Below, in pieces: positions 53,417 through 64,000 of a stretch of DNA of 64,000 bases. The notes beneath the pieces were generated by a model. That model was not told where the DNA came from, searched no databases, and saw only the letters and a list, made by a program, of their open reading frames with translations. Positions within the stretch are counted from its first letter, which is position 1; the number at the start of each line of letters is the position of its first letter. Both the position numbers and the translations under genes were made by a program. Origin of the DNA: Haemophilus haemolyticus (GTDB taxonomy: Bacteria > Pseudomonadota > Gammaproteobacteria > Enterobacterales > Pasteurellaceae); NCBI RefSeq assembly GCF_003352385.1, contig NZ_CP031243.1, positions 310,001 to 374,000 of the forward strand. Direction: 5' to 3'.

Positions 53417-53953
53417 ATGAATCAAAGCCTTTTTCATCATAGCAAACAACAGGAATATTGCCCTCAATGTGGTGCGCTTTTGCAAATTAAACAAGGCAAA
53501 AAAGGGCTGTTTTTAGGTTGCTCTGCTTATCCTGAATGTGATTATTTGCGTCCTTTGCAACGATCGGAGCATAAAGTATTAAAAACACTTGATGAAATTT
53601 GCCCGAAGTGCAGTAATTTATTGCAGTTGAAACAAGGCAGTTTTGGGATGTTTATTGGTTGTAGCCATTATCCTGAATGCGATTTTGTGGTGCGGGAAGA
53701 ATCTGAATCTGAGGAAAAAATTGCTTGTCCTGAATGTAAAACGGGGCATTTGATTTCTCGTCGAGGTCGCCAAGGAAAAATTTTTTACGGCTGTGATAAT
53801 TTCCCTAAATGTAAATTTTCTTTGCCTACCAAGCCTTATGCCGTGCCTTGCCCAACCTGCCATTTCCCACTTTCCTTGTTAAAAGGCGAAGATGGGGAAA
53901 AACAAATTTTCCAGTGTGCAAATAAAACTTGCCGTCATATTTTTGAGCAATAA
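53417..53953 (+). CDS. Topoisomerase-type C4 zinc-finger protein (YrdD-like)
   Basis: A 178-residue protein with four C4 zinc ribbons, of the kind at the C-terminus of topoisomerase I, starting at CPQCGALL, CPKCSNLL, CPECKTGHL and CPTCHFPL. Each has the FLGCSAYPECDY pattern. It lacks a topoisomerase catalytic domain. It begins 9 bases after the ABC-F gene and lies beside tsaC and aroE, as yrdD does in E. coli. Confidence 0.9.
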   Translation: MNQSLFHHSKQQEYCPQCGALLQIKQGKKGLFLGCSAYPECDYLRPLQRSEHKVLKTLDEICPKCSNLLQLKQGSFGMFIGCSHYPECDFVVREESESEEKIACPECKTGHLISRRGRQGKIFYGCDNFPKCKFSLPTKPYAVPCPTCHFPLSLLKGEDGEKQIFQCANKTCRHIFEQ

Positions 53954-53968
53954 AAGTAAAAGAGTGAA

Positions 53969-54520
53969 ATGAATAGAGAACAAATCGCCGAGGCCCTTCG
54001 ACAAAATCAAGTGGTCGCTTATCCCACTGAAGCTGTATTTGGCTTGGGATGTAATCCCCAAAGCGAAAGTGCAGTAAAAAAATTACTTGATTTAAAGCAA
54101 CGTCCAGTGGAAAAAGGGTTGATTTTAGTGGCTCCTAGCTTGGATTTTTTCCGTCCTTTTGTCGATTTTGAGCAGATTAACGATGAACAGCTTTCTCGCC
54201 TGCAAGGTAAATATGAACGTCCAACGACTTGGATTGTGCCAGCTAAATCCACCACCCCGCATTGTCTCACAGGCACATTTGATAGCATCGCGGTACGTTT
54301 GTGCGAACACCCTTCCGTAAAAGCCTTATGTGAACTCACAGGGTTTGCATTAACTTCGACTAGCGCTAATCTGACTGGTGAACCCCCTTGCCGCATCGCT
54401 GATGAAGTGCGGTCAAAATTTGGTGCAGATTTTCCTGTATTGGATGAACTTGTGGGAGATGCGCGTAATCCATCCGAAATTCGAGACTTGCGCACAAATC
54501 AACTTTTTAGACAGGGATAA
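53969..54520 (+). CDS. tsaC: Threonylcarbamoyl-AMP synthase
   Basis: Makes threonylcarbamoyl-adenylate for the t6A modification of ANN-decoding tRNAs. 183 residues with [16 protein letters not shown], the [13 protein letters not shown] motif and the SANLTGEPP segment. It is followed by aroE after 3 bases, one operon. Confidence 0.94.
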   Translation: MNREQIAEALRQNQVVAYPTEAVFGLGCNPQSESAVKKLLDLKQRPVEKGLILVAPSLDFFRPFVDFEQINDEQLSRLQGKYERPTTWIVPAKSTTPHCLTGTFDSIAVRLCEHPSVKALCELTGFALTSTSANLTGEPPCRIADEVRSKFGADFPVLDELVGDARNPSEIRDLRTNQLFRQG

Positions 54521-55892
<1,372 letters not shown>

Positions 55893-55896
<4 letters not shown>

Positions 55897-56657
55897 TGTT
55901 TATGTTGATCTCGCTCCCATAAATCGGCGTATTTTACAAAAGTTGAATGCGCTGATAACACCGCTAATAAAAATCCTTGTTTGCCATCTAAAAAACCCGC
56001 TTTTAACAAATACATCTTCACAAAACAACCGATCGCGTGGGTAATTCCTTGCCAAAGTGTGGCTTTTTTTCCTTTAGCTTGGCGTTGGTCTGCCCATGCT
56101 TTTGCATAACTTGCGGATTTCACTAGATAATGATGGATGCTTTTATAAGTGAAATGCTCTAAATCCCCTGTTAATTTTTCTACTTTTGTGCCAGCTGGAA
56201 ATTCCACTTTTTCATGTACAAGTGAGTCGTTATATTGCGCATAGTTTGTGCGATAGAGGCGAACCACATAATCGGGATACCAGCCTGAATGGCGAATTTC
56301 ACGTCCAAATACTTCACTGACTCGTGGAATTTCATAAACGGTATTTTCTCGATTATTTTTGACCGCACTTAAAATAGCCTGTTGTAGCTTGGGGGTAACG
56401 CGTTCGTCTGCATCTAACCAGAGTACATAATCACTGGTTACATATTGTTGGGCCAATTGGCGTTGTTTTCCAAACCCTTGCCAGTCTCTATTTTCATAGA
56501 ATTTCGCCCCATAACTAAGCGCAATTTCTTTAGTGTTATCTGTGCTGCCAGAATCTAGAATAATAATTTCATCCACCCAATCTTTTACAGTGTCTAAGCA
56601 ATTGGCGAGGTCTTGTGCTTCATTTTTTACAATCATTGCAACGCTAATTGTAGGCAT
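55893..56657 (-). CDS. lgtF: Lipooligosaccharide glucosyltransferase LgtF
   Basis: GT2-family enzyme that adds the first glucose to heptose I of the lipooligosaccharide inner core. 254 residues. The GT2 start [21 protein letters not shown] is followed by [14 protein letters not shown], the metal motif LWLDADERV, and [17 protein letters not shown]. It lies beside waaA, divergent, as in strain Rd (HI0653/HI0652 from memory). Confidence 0.9.
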
Positions 56658-56719
56658 ATTTTCAATCCTTTTTTTGCTATACTAGCCGAAATTTTTTCAA
56701 GTATAACCGAATTTCATTT

Positions 56720-58003
56720 ATGTGGCGTTTTTTTTATACCAGCTTGCTTTTAATTTGCCAGCCGTTGATATTGTGTTTTATTGGCTTGCTCAGTGTTAAA
56801 TCTCCACGTTATCGTCAGCGTTTGGCTGAACGTTATGGTTTTTATGGCAATGCGTCTTGCCCACCACCACAAGGGATCTTTATCCACGCAGCCTCCGTAG
56901 GAGAAGTGATTGCTGCGATACCGCTGGTTCGCCAATTACAACAAGATTATCCGCATTTATCCATTACTTTTACAACTTTTACTCCCACAGGTTCAGAACG
57001 CGTAAAAGCCACTTTTGGAAACAGCGTTTTTCATTATTATCTCCCCTTTGATTTGCCTTTTTCGATCCATCGTTTTATTAATTTTGTACAACCTAAATTA
57101 TGTATCGTGATGGAAACAGAACTTTGGCCTAATCTCATTCATCAATTATTTTTACGCAATATCCCATTTGTCATCGCTAATGCTCGTTTATCTGCGCGTT
57201 CTGCACATCGTTACGGAAAAATAAAAGCGCGCTTACAAACAATGTGGTCGCAAATTAGCTTGATTGCAGCACAAGATCATATTAGCGGAAAACGCTATGC
57301 CACTTTGGGCTATCCAAAGGAAAAATTGAATATCACGGGCAATATTAAATATGATCTCTCGATCACTGATGAATTACGTGAAAAGATTGATGATTTACGA
57401 TCTCTTTGGGTAAAAAATCGTCCAATTTGGATTGCAGCCAGTACGCATAACGGAGAAGATGAAATCATTTTAAAATCTTACCGCACTTTGTTAGCAAAAT
57501 ACCCAAATTTATTGTTATTGCTCGTTCCTCGCCATCCAGAGCGTTTTAATATGGTGGCTGATTTACTCAAAAAGGAAAAATTCCAATTTATTCGCCGTTC
57601 TACAAATGAATTACCAAATGAAAATACCCAAGTGATTTTGGGCGACAGTATGGGCGAGCTTATGTTGATGTATGGCATTTCCGATATTGCTTTTGTGGGG
57701 GGAAGCCTTGTGAAACACGGGGGACACAATCCACTGGAACCTCTTGCGTTTAAAATGCCAGTGATTACTGGCAAGCATACTTTTAATTTCCCTGAGATAT
57801 TTAGAATGTTGGTGGAAGTGCAAGGTGTGTTGGAAGTTAATTCAACCGCAGATGCTTTGGAACGTGCGGTAGAAGCCTTATTAAATTCAAAAGAGGCTAG
57901 CGAACGTTTAGGCAATGCTGGCTATGAAGTGCTGATGGAAAACCGTGGGGCATTACAGCGTTTGTTAGATTTATTAAAACCTTATTTGGAGCGTAATGTA
58001 TGA
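56720..58003 (+). CDS. waaA: 3-deoxy-D-manno-octulosonic acid transferase
   Basis: Transfers Kdo to lipid A precursors. In Haemophilus it acts with kdkA-type phosphorylation of a single Kdo. 427 residues of GT30 type, with an N-terminal membrane anchor (about 4-22), [17 protein letters not shown] (about 52-68), METELWPN and the C-terminal [15 protein letters not shown]. Its stop overlaps the coaD start (ATGA). Confidence 0.94.
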
Positions 58004-58470
58004 CGAGCGTGATTTATCCTGGCACTTTTGACCCGATTACAAACGGTCATTTAGACATTATTGAAAGAAGTGCGGTAATTTTTCCTCGTGTTTTAGTGGC
58101 GGTGGCAAATAGTCCAAGCAAAAAAACGCTATTTTCTTTGGAGGAACGCGTAGAACTTGTTCGTCAATCTGTTGCACATTTATCCAATGTGGAAGTGTTT
58201 GGTTTCTCTGATTTATTGGCAAATGTGATTAAACAGCACAATATTTCTGCCATTATTCGCGGCGTACGCACAACAACAGATTTTGAATATGAACTTCAAT
58301 TGGCTGCTCTTAATCGTTTACTCACAAAAGGCGTAGAGAGCTTGTTTTTCCCACCAGCAGAAAAATGGGCGTTTGTTTCTTCCACCATTGTGCGTGAAAT
58401 TTATTTACATGGCGGAGATGTGGCGGAGTTAGTTCCTGTGCCCGTGTTTAATGCGTTAAAAGCTCGATGA
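58000..58470 (+). CDS. coaD: Phosphopantetheine adenylyltransferase
   Basis: Fourth step of coenzyme A synthesis. 156 residues, [10 protein letters not shown] (about 8-17) and [16 protein letters not shown] motifs. It is coupled to waaA and to the small lipoprotein gene by 4-base overlaps. Confidence 0.95.
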
Positions 58471-58679
58471 TAAAAATCTTTGTTTTTTTAACCGCACTTA
58501 TCGCTTTATCTGGTTGTGGTTCTGTGGTCAAACTTATCGATCCAACAGAAAAATATACCGCCTATGCAGGGGCTGCTTATGATCTTGAAATGGCGCAAGA
58601 ATGGGGATTGCCAATCTTAGATTTGCCTCTCTCATTTTTATTAGACACCGTATTACTGCCCTATGCGTGGGCTCAATAA
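58467..58679 (+). CDS. Small lipoprotein of the YceK type
   Basis: A 70-residue putative lipoprotein. [19 protein letters not shown] has a signal peptide and lipobox LSGC with lipid cysteine at 17. [14 protein letters not shown] and [18 protein letters not shown] match the DUF1375/YceK family. The function is unknown. Overlaps coaD by 4 bases. Confidence 0.8.
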
Positions 58680-58684
58680 TTCTT

Positions 58685-60700
58685 ATGAAACTCAATCCTC
58701 AACAACAACAAGCCGTTGAATATGTAACAGGCCCTTGTCTTGTGCTTGCTGGCGCAGGCTCTGGCAAAACTCGCGTAATCATTAATAAAATAGCCCATTT
58801 AATTGAAAAGTGCGGGTATTCTCCGAAACAAATTGCCGCTGTTACTTTTACGAATAAAGCCGCACGCGAGATGAAAGAGCGTGTGGCACATTCCATTGGC
58901 AAAGAACAATCCAAAGGCTTGCTCGTTTCCACTTTTCATACGCTCGGTTTTGACATTATTAAGCGTGAATATAAAGCGTTGGGCTTTAAATCAAATATGA
59001 CCTTGTTTGATGAACATGATCAATTTGCGTTGTTAAAAGAGCTAACCTCTGATGTGTTAAAAGAAGATAAGGATTTATTGCGTGAGTTAATTTCCGTGAT
59101 TTCTAACTGGAAGAATGATTTGATTTCGCCAAAACAGGCATTTGCGTTGGCGCGTGATGCAAAATATCAAACTTTTGCAAAATGTTATGAGCGTTACGCC
59201 ACACAAATTCGAGCTTACAATGCTCTTGATTTTGATGATTTAATTATGTTGCCGACATTGTTGTTCAAGCAAAATGAAGAAGTGCGGGCAAAATGGCAGG
59301 CAAAAATTCGTTATTTGTTGGTGGATGAATATCAAGATACCAACACCAGCCAATATGAACTGATTAAACTTTTAGTGGGGGATCGTGCCTGTTTCACTGT
59401 GGTGGGCGATGATGACCAATCTATTTATTCGTGGCGTGGCGCACGACCAGAAAATATGGTGCGTTTACGCGATGATTTTCCTCGTTTGAACGTGATTAAG
59501 CTAGAGCAAAATTATCGTTCAACCCAACGCATTCTGCATTGTGCCAATATCTTGATTGATAACAATGACCACGTGTTTGATAAGAAACTCTTTTCAACCA
59601 TTGGCGAAGGGGAAAAATTGCTTATTATCGAAGCAAAAAATGAAGAACACGAAGCAGAACGGATTGTCGCTGAGTTGATCGCCCATCGTTTTAGCCGTAA
59701 AACCAAATATAAAGATTATGCGATTTTATATCGAGGCAATCATCAATCCCGATTACTCGAAAAAGTACTGATGCAAAACCGTATTCCTTACAAAATTTCG
59801 GGCGGTACTTCTTTTTTCTCTCGTGCAGAAATCAAAGATATGATGGCGTATTTACGCTTGGTGGTGAATCAAGATGATGACGCCGCATTTTTACGTATTG
59901 TGAATACCCCGAAACGTGAAATTGGCACCGCAACTTTACAAAAACTTGGGGAGTTGGCTCAAGAAAAACACATCAGTTTGTTTGATGCTATTTTTGAGTT
60001 TGAACTTATTCAACGCATCACGCCAAAAGCCTATGATTCATTACAAAAATTTGGCCGTTGGATTGTCGAACTTAATGATGAAATTCAACGTTCTGAACCT
60101 GAACGTGCGGTACGTTCAATGTTATCCGCAATTCATTATGAAGAATATTTGTACGAATATGCAACAAGCCCTAAAGCGGCAGAAATGCAAAGTAAGAATG
60201 TCGCCACGCTATTTGATTGGGTTGCGGATATGTTAAAAGGCAATGAAACCAATGAACCGATGAACCTTAATCAAGTAGTAACCCGCCTAACATTACGGGA
60301 TATGTTGGAGCGAGGCGAAGACGATGATGAGAGCGATCAAGTTCAACTGATGACATTGCACGCATCTAAAGGATTGGAATTTCCTTATGTTTATTTGATC
60401 GGTATGGAAGAGGGTATTTTGCCCCACCAAACTAGCATTGATGAAGACAACGTGGAAGAAGAACGCCGCTTGGCTTATGTTGGCATCACAAGAGCACAAA
60501 AAGAACTCACTTTTTCTTTGTGTCGAGAACGCCGTCAATATGGAGAATTAATTCGTCCAGAACCAAGCCGATTTTTAGCTGAATTACCCAATGACGATGT
60601 GCTGTGGGAACGTGATAAACCAAAACTAACCACCGAGCAAAAACAAGAAAAAACACAAAACCAACTTGATAGATTGAGGGCGATTTTGAAAGGAGGCTAG
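58685..60700 (+). CDS. rep: ATP-dependent DNA helicase Rep
   Basis: A 3'-5' SF1A helicase assisting replication past protein blocks. 671 residues from 58685 ([14 protein letters not shown]); an in-frame extension from 58601 overlaps the lipoprotein gene and is rejected. Motif I GAGSGKT, motif [16 protein letters not shown], and [16 protein letters not shown] are intact. Confidence 0.95.
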   Translation: MKLNPQQQQAVEYVTGPCLVLAGAGSGKTRVIINKIAHLIEKCGYSPKQIAAVTFTNKAAREMKERVAHSIGKEQSKGLLVSTFHTLGFDIIKREYKALGFKSNMTLFDEHDQFALLKELTSDVLKEDKDLLRELISVISNWKNDLISPKQAFALARDAKYQTFAKCYERYATQIRAYNALDFDDLIMLPTLLFKQNEEVRAKWQAKIRYLLVDEYQDTNTSQYELIKLLVGDRACFTVVGDDDQSIYSWRGARPENMVRLRDDFPRLNVIKLEQNYRSTQRILHCANILIDNNDHVFDKKLFSTIGEGEKLLIIEAKNEEHEAERIVAELIAHRFSRKTKYKDYAILYRGNHQSRLLEKVLMQNRIPYKISGGTSFFSRAEIKDMMAYLRLVVNQDDDAAFLRIVNTPKREIGTATLQKLGELAQEKHISLFDAIFEFELIQRITPKAYDSLQKFGRWIVELNDEIQRSEPERAVRSMLSAIHYEEYLYEYATSPKAAEMQSKNVATLFDWVADMLKGNETNEPMNLNQVVTRLTLRDMLERGEDDDESDQVQLMTLHASKGLEFPYVYLIGMEEGILPHQTSIDEDNVEEERRLAYVGITRAQKELTFSLCRERRQYGELIRPEPSRFLAELPNDDVLWERDKPKLTTEQKQEKTQNQLDRLRAILKGG

Positions 60701-60893
60701 AAAATCTAGCTTTGAATTACAAAATAAGAAATAAAAAGTGCGGTTAGATTTTCAGGTGTTTTTGCAAATTGACAGCACTTTAGAACAAAAGACTGCTTGA
60801 AAAACCCCACCTTTCATTTTAAAAAAGTGTATTAATTCACTATTTTTCGTTTGAAAAAATGTGAATTTACTACACTATATTGTTAGAAAAATG

Positions 60894-60899
60894 TATAAT
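60894..60899 (+). promoter_or_regulatory. Candidate -10 element for the ATPase/OLD unit
   Basis: TATAAT stands 37 bases before the ATPase start. No convincing -35 hexamer lies at the usual distance. The gap (60701-60930) also holds an uptake signal near 60738. Confidence 0.4.
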
Positions 60900-60930
60900 T
60901 GCTCGACATCCCTTGTTTTAGAGAGGCATT

Positions 60931-62211
60931 ATGCAGCGTAAAATCATACAATCCTTAGAAAAGTGGAAGCACAAAACAAACCGAAAACCATTAATTATTC
61001 AAGGAGCAAGACAGGTAGGAAAAACCTGGGCGATGAAACACTTTGGCGAGCAATCATTTGAAAAAGTGGCGTATATCAACTTTGATAATAACCCTCGCAT
61101 GAAAACGCTATTTTCTGGCGACTATGATATTGATCGCTTGATACTTGGTTTGAAAATTGAAAGCGGTGTCGATATTCAAGCAGAAAACACTCTGATTATT
61201 TTTGATGAAGTACAAGAAGTCCCACAAGCATTATCTTCACTCAAACATTTTTACGAAAATGCACCTCAATTTTATATTGTTGCGGCAGGCTCATTGCTTG
61301 GGGTATCACTACATCATCAAGTCTCTTTTCCTGTTGGCAAAGTGGACTTTCTACCACTTTATCCTATGGATTTTCATGAATTTTTAACCGCACTTGGCAA
61401 ACAAGATTTGGTGAAATTGCTTGAGCTAAAAGACTGGTCGCTAATTTCTGCCATGAAAACCACCTATATTGATTTACTCCGTTTATATTATTTTGTCGGT
61501 GGTATGCCTGAAGCGGTAAAAGTATTTATCGAAACACAAAATGTCGATGAAGTGCGTCAAGTACAACGTAATTTATTGATGGCGTATGAACAGGACTTTT
61601 CCAAACATATTCACGATGGGCAAGCTGTGCAAAAAGTGCGGTCAATTTGGACTTCCATTCCTGAACAGCTTGCCAAAGAAAATAAAAAATTTATCTATGC
61701 TCAGCTACAAAAAGGGGCGAGAAGCAAAGACTATGAAATTGCTCTGCAATGGCTAAAAGACAGCGGCTTAGTACATAGCGTACCTCGAGTGAAAAAGCCA
61801 CATTTGCCGCTTTCCGCTTATCAAGATAACGCCTTTAAATTGTATGGCTTAGATGTGGGGCTGCTTGCCGCGCAAAGCAATTTAGATGCCAGCGTACTGC
61901 TAGAAGGTAGCCGTATTTTTACCGAATTTAAAGGTGCTTTAACCGAACAATATGTTTTGCAACAATTGATTGCCACTCAAGAAAATCCCGTTTTTTATTG
62001 GGCAACTGAAAAAGGCACTGCAGAGGTTGATTTTGTTGTACAACGTAAGCAAGCTGTGATTCCGATTGAAGTCAAAGCAGAAGAAAATTTAAAAGCGAAA
62101 AGTTTGAAAGTATATGTAGAACAATTTCAGCCTGAGCAAGCCATTCGATTTTCCATGGCGGATTATCGGGAACAGGATTGGCTGGTAAATGTGCCGTTGT
62201 ATGCTTTTTAA
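60931..62211 (+). CDS. AAA ATPase with DUF4143 domain
   Basis: A 426-residue protein with AAA_14 ATPase (about 18-150) and DUF4143 (about 200-370). Walker A GARQVGKT (25-32), Walker B TLIIFDEVQEVP and sensor AAGSLLGVSL are intact. DUF4143 has the PD-(D/E)XK-like end EVDFVVQRKQAVIPIEVKAEENLKAKSL (about 370-397), suggesting a nuclease fold. The biological role of this family is unknown. It is followed after 26 bases by the OLD-type gene, so they may form one unit. Confidence 0.82.
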   Translation: MQRKIIQSLEKWKHKTNRKPLIIQGARQVGKTWAMKHFGEQSFEKVAYINFDNNPRMKTLFSGDYDIDRLILGLKIESGVDIQAENTLIIFDEVQEVPQALSSLKHFYENAPQFYIVAAGSLLGVSLHHQVSFPVGKVDFLPLYPMDFHEFLTALGKQDLVKLLELKDWSLISAMKTTYIDLLRLYYFVGGMPEAVKVFIETQNVDEVRQVQRNLLMAYEQDFSKHIHDGQAVQKVRSIWTSIPEQLAKENKKFIYAQLQKGARSKDYEIALQWLKDSGLVHSVPRVKKPHLPLSAYQDNAFKLYGLDVGLLAAQSNLDASVLLEGSRIFTEFKGALTEQYVLQQLIATQENPVFYWATEKGTAEVDFVVQRKQAVIPIEVKAEENLKAKSLKVYVEQFQPEQAIRFSMADYREQDWLVNVPLYAF

Positions 62212-62237
62212 TATGTTAATTAATAAGGAACTAAATT

Positions 62238-64000
62238 ATGGAATTTCCATTATCTATTACAGCTAATATCAATAGCCACGAAGGTCATTTCTCTAGAAAA
62301 ATTGAATTAAGATCACCATTAACATTTATTGTTGGTCCGAATGGTTCGGGAAAAACTCATTTATTAAAAGGGTTAAAAGAAAGTTTTAATATTCCCGCGG
62401 ATAAAAAAGTTCGTTTTATTTCTGCTGGGCGTTTAGGTCCTTTGGAACAATATCGTTCCAATTATGATCAATATCATCGCCCTAATGCGGCAGATAACGC
62501 CACACATGGTGATAAATCTTATTCTGAATATCGCCATAAAATAGAAACTATTAATGGAGATTTTCATACACTGTCAGCTCGCACTGATATTTTAATTAAG
62601 GTCAGAGAACGTTTACAAAAATTGTTTAAACGAAATATTAAAATTGATTGGGATGCTGGAAATTTAAAAGTATCATTTGCTAGGCTAGATAACGGTAATT
62701 CATATTACTCCTCTGGGCGTGAAGCATCCGGTTTATTGCATCTGGTTGGAATTTTATCTGCACTATACGATAATGAAGTCGAGGTTTTACTTATTGATGA
62801 GCCTGAAGTTTCATTACACCCACAATTACAAGCCTTTCTACTTAAAGAAATTACACGAGTTGCAGGAATTCCTAAGCAGAATGACTATAAAAAAATAATT
62901 GTGATGGCAACACACTCAACGGAAATGATCAAGATTTCTAAAACAGATGATTTGTTATCTTTTATTTTTTGTAATGATTTAAAAGAAAATCCTATTCAAA
63001 TTCCTAAAGATGCAGGAGAGTTACAAAATAAGCAAGTAAAAGGTCTTGTTGCTCGATTGGGGCAAGAACACAAATTAGCCTTATTTTCTAGAACACCACT
63101 TTTAGTTGAAGGCCCATCTGACGTCATTATCTGCAATACACTTTCAGATAAATTATATTTAAATCTTGAAGCAGCAGGTTCACAGATATTGCCGATTAAT
63201 GGAAAAGAAGCTATGCCTGAAACAGTTAAATTATTTAGACTAATGGGTAAAACGCCAACAGTTTTAGTTGATTCAGATGCTTTTGCAGATAGTTTGGATC
63301 TAGTTCGTGCGTATTTTCATGATGATCAAATGCGGAAAGATGCAGATAGATTGGTTAGTGAAATAGGTCATTCAGGTATTTTAGATTTTGCAAAGAATAT
63401 TTATGACGACTTCTGTTCTTTAGTTCAAAATAACTGGGATAGTATTGCTAACATAGCTCAGAAACATTCATATTTTACCTTATCAGAAAATGAATTATTA
63501 AATAAAAAACGCTTAGCTTTATGTACAGTATTCAATGAGCAAAATTTGAATGATGATTGGAATAATATAAAAAATAGACTCTGTGTATTATTTGATATTT
63601 TTGAAAAAACAGGATTGTTTATTTTGAGAAAAGGAGCTCTTGAATCCTATTATCATGATAATAATGCAATTACAGATAAAGTTGAGGATGCAGTTACTGA
63701 AAGTGAATATATTTTATCTTCATCAGAAGAGCTTGAAAGCAGATATCAAGACATTATAAAGTGCTTGAAATATGCTTCAAATAGTGAACCCATTGATGAA
63801 TCAAGAGCGATTCGAGATGAATTTTTATCCTTTATTTCACCAATTCATGCCCATTATGCTGAAGGGGCAAAAAATTTGAATGCATTAGGTAGACCATCAT
63901 CAATATTTCATCATCGAATTAATGATGAAGGGAAACTAGAAGTATCCATAACTAGTAAAGTGCTAGATGTAAAAGGTTTTCCTATTATCTTGAATAAAGA
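62238..64000 (+). CDS. OLD-family ATPase/TOPRIM nuclease, 3' end beyond window
   Basis: At least 587 codons run off the window. An ABC-type ATPase (1-250) has Walker A GPNGSGKT (33-40), an SGREASGL signature-like segment (about 157-165), Walker B LLIDEPEVSLHPQ (184-196) and an H-loop ATHSTEM. A TOPRIM domain follows with the metal residues Glu291 (LLVEGPSDV) and Asp345/Asp347 (LVDSDAF). This order is the OLD architecture, found in phage-defence nucleases. AAGGAA lies 8 bases before the ATG. The C-terminus is unseen, so subclass is uncertain. Confidence 0.82.
   Translation, partial: MEFPLSITANINSHEGHFSRKIELRSPLTFIVGPNGSGKTHLLKGLKESFNIPADKKVRFISAGRLGPLEQYRSNYDQYHRPNAADNATHGDKSYSEYRHKIETINGDFHTLSARTDILIKVRERLQKLFKRNIKIDWDAGNLKVSFARLDNGNSYYSSGREASGLLHLVGILSALYDNEVEVLLIDEPEVSLHPQLQAFLLKEITRVAGIPKQNDYKKIIVMATHSTEMIKISKTDDLLSFIFCNDLKENPIQIPKDAGELQNKQVKGLVARLGQEHKLALFSRTPLLVEGPSDVIICNTLSDKLYLNLEAAGSQILPINGKEAMPETVKLFRLMGKTPTVLVDSDAFADSLDLVRAYFHDDQMRKDADRLVSEIGHSGILDFAKNIYDDFCSLVQNNWDSIANIAQKHSYFTLSENELLNKKRLALCTVFNEQNLNDDWNNIKNRLCVLFDIFEKTGLFILRKGALESYYHDNNAITDKVEDAVTESEYILSSSEELESRYQDIIKCLKYASNSEPIDESRAIRDEFLSFISPIHAHYAEGAKNLNALGRPSSIFHHRINDEGKLEVSITSKVLDVKGFPIILNK

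Noticed and set aside
58685..64000. A Gabija-like system formed by Rep helicase and the OLD nuclease
   Set aside because: Rep is a complete housekeeping helicase in its usual place after coaD, and it is separated from the OLD gene by another ATPase. GajB is a different, shorter UvrD-like protein normally adjacent to GajA.

Overview
This is a chromosomal stretch of Haemophilus influenzae or a very close relative such as H. aegyptius or H. haemolyticus. The evidence is the AT-rich composition, the dense 9-bp DNA uptake signal (AAGTGCGGT and its complement) inside and between genes, and near-certain Haemophilus genes: the peroxiredoxin-glutaredoxin fusion, lgtF, a hemoglobin-receptor-family protein, and a tetranucleotide phase-variable adhesin.

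Layout. 1-3.7 kb: hybrid peroxiredoxin, slyX, an FKBP isomerase, then a yheO-type regulator with tusDCB (tRNA 2-thiolation). 3.8-5.5 kb (minus): a Thr-Tyr-Gly-Thr tRNA cluster with tufB, from one strong promoter. 5.7-14 kb: coaA, a CydDC-like heterodimeric ABC exporter and, divergent from it, a TonB-dependent hemoglobin-type receptor with Fur-like boxes. 14-21 kb: tpiA, a GNAT protein, xerC, ygfZ, yicC, tyrP, a BrnT/BrnA toxin-antitoxin pair and a YqhA-type membrane protein. 21-27 kb (minus): the complete ribose operon rbsDACBKR with a palindromic RbsR operator and a CRP-like site. 27-33.5 kb (minus): a trimeric autotransporter adhesin whose start lies across a TTTG/CAAA tract, rmuC, and a frameshifted cytochrome c peroxidase. 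33.4-35 kb: an NSS transporter with a 31-residue MetS-type partner. 35-50 kb: branched-chain amino acid synthesis (ilvG, ilvM, ilvD, ilvA, then ilvC and ilvY) with dnaE and a phosphohexomutase between. 50-60.7 kb: rarD-like, glpE, an ABC-F ATPase, a topoisomerase zinc-finger protein, tsaC, aroE, tag, lgtF, waaA, coaD, a small lipoprotein and rep. 60.9-64 kb: an AAA/DUF4143 ATPase followed by an OLD-type ATPase/TOPRIM nuclease cut by the window end.

The parts most likely to be new are accessory genes in housekeeping surroundings. A membrane-anchored protein resembling the putative abortive-infection family (AbiC type) sits between ilvM and ilvD, overlapping ilvM by 8 bases, so it should be co-expressed with branched-chain amino acid synthesis. 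A two-gene ATPase/OLD unit lies directly behind rep. The adhesin is predicted to be switched OFF in this sequence: with 11 TTTG units the well-placed ATG is out of frame; 10 or 13 units would restore a signal peptide. The ilvC-ilvY gap carries two inverted ~150-bp structured repeats, and the exporter/receptor gap carries a REP-like double palindrome.

All function calls come from reading translations and motifs by eye. No search was run.
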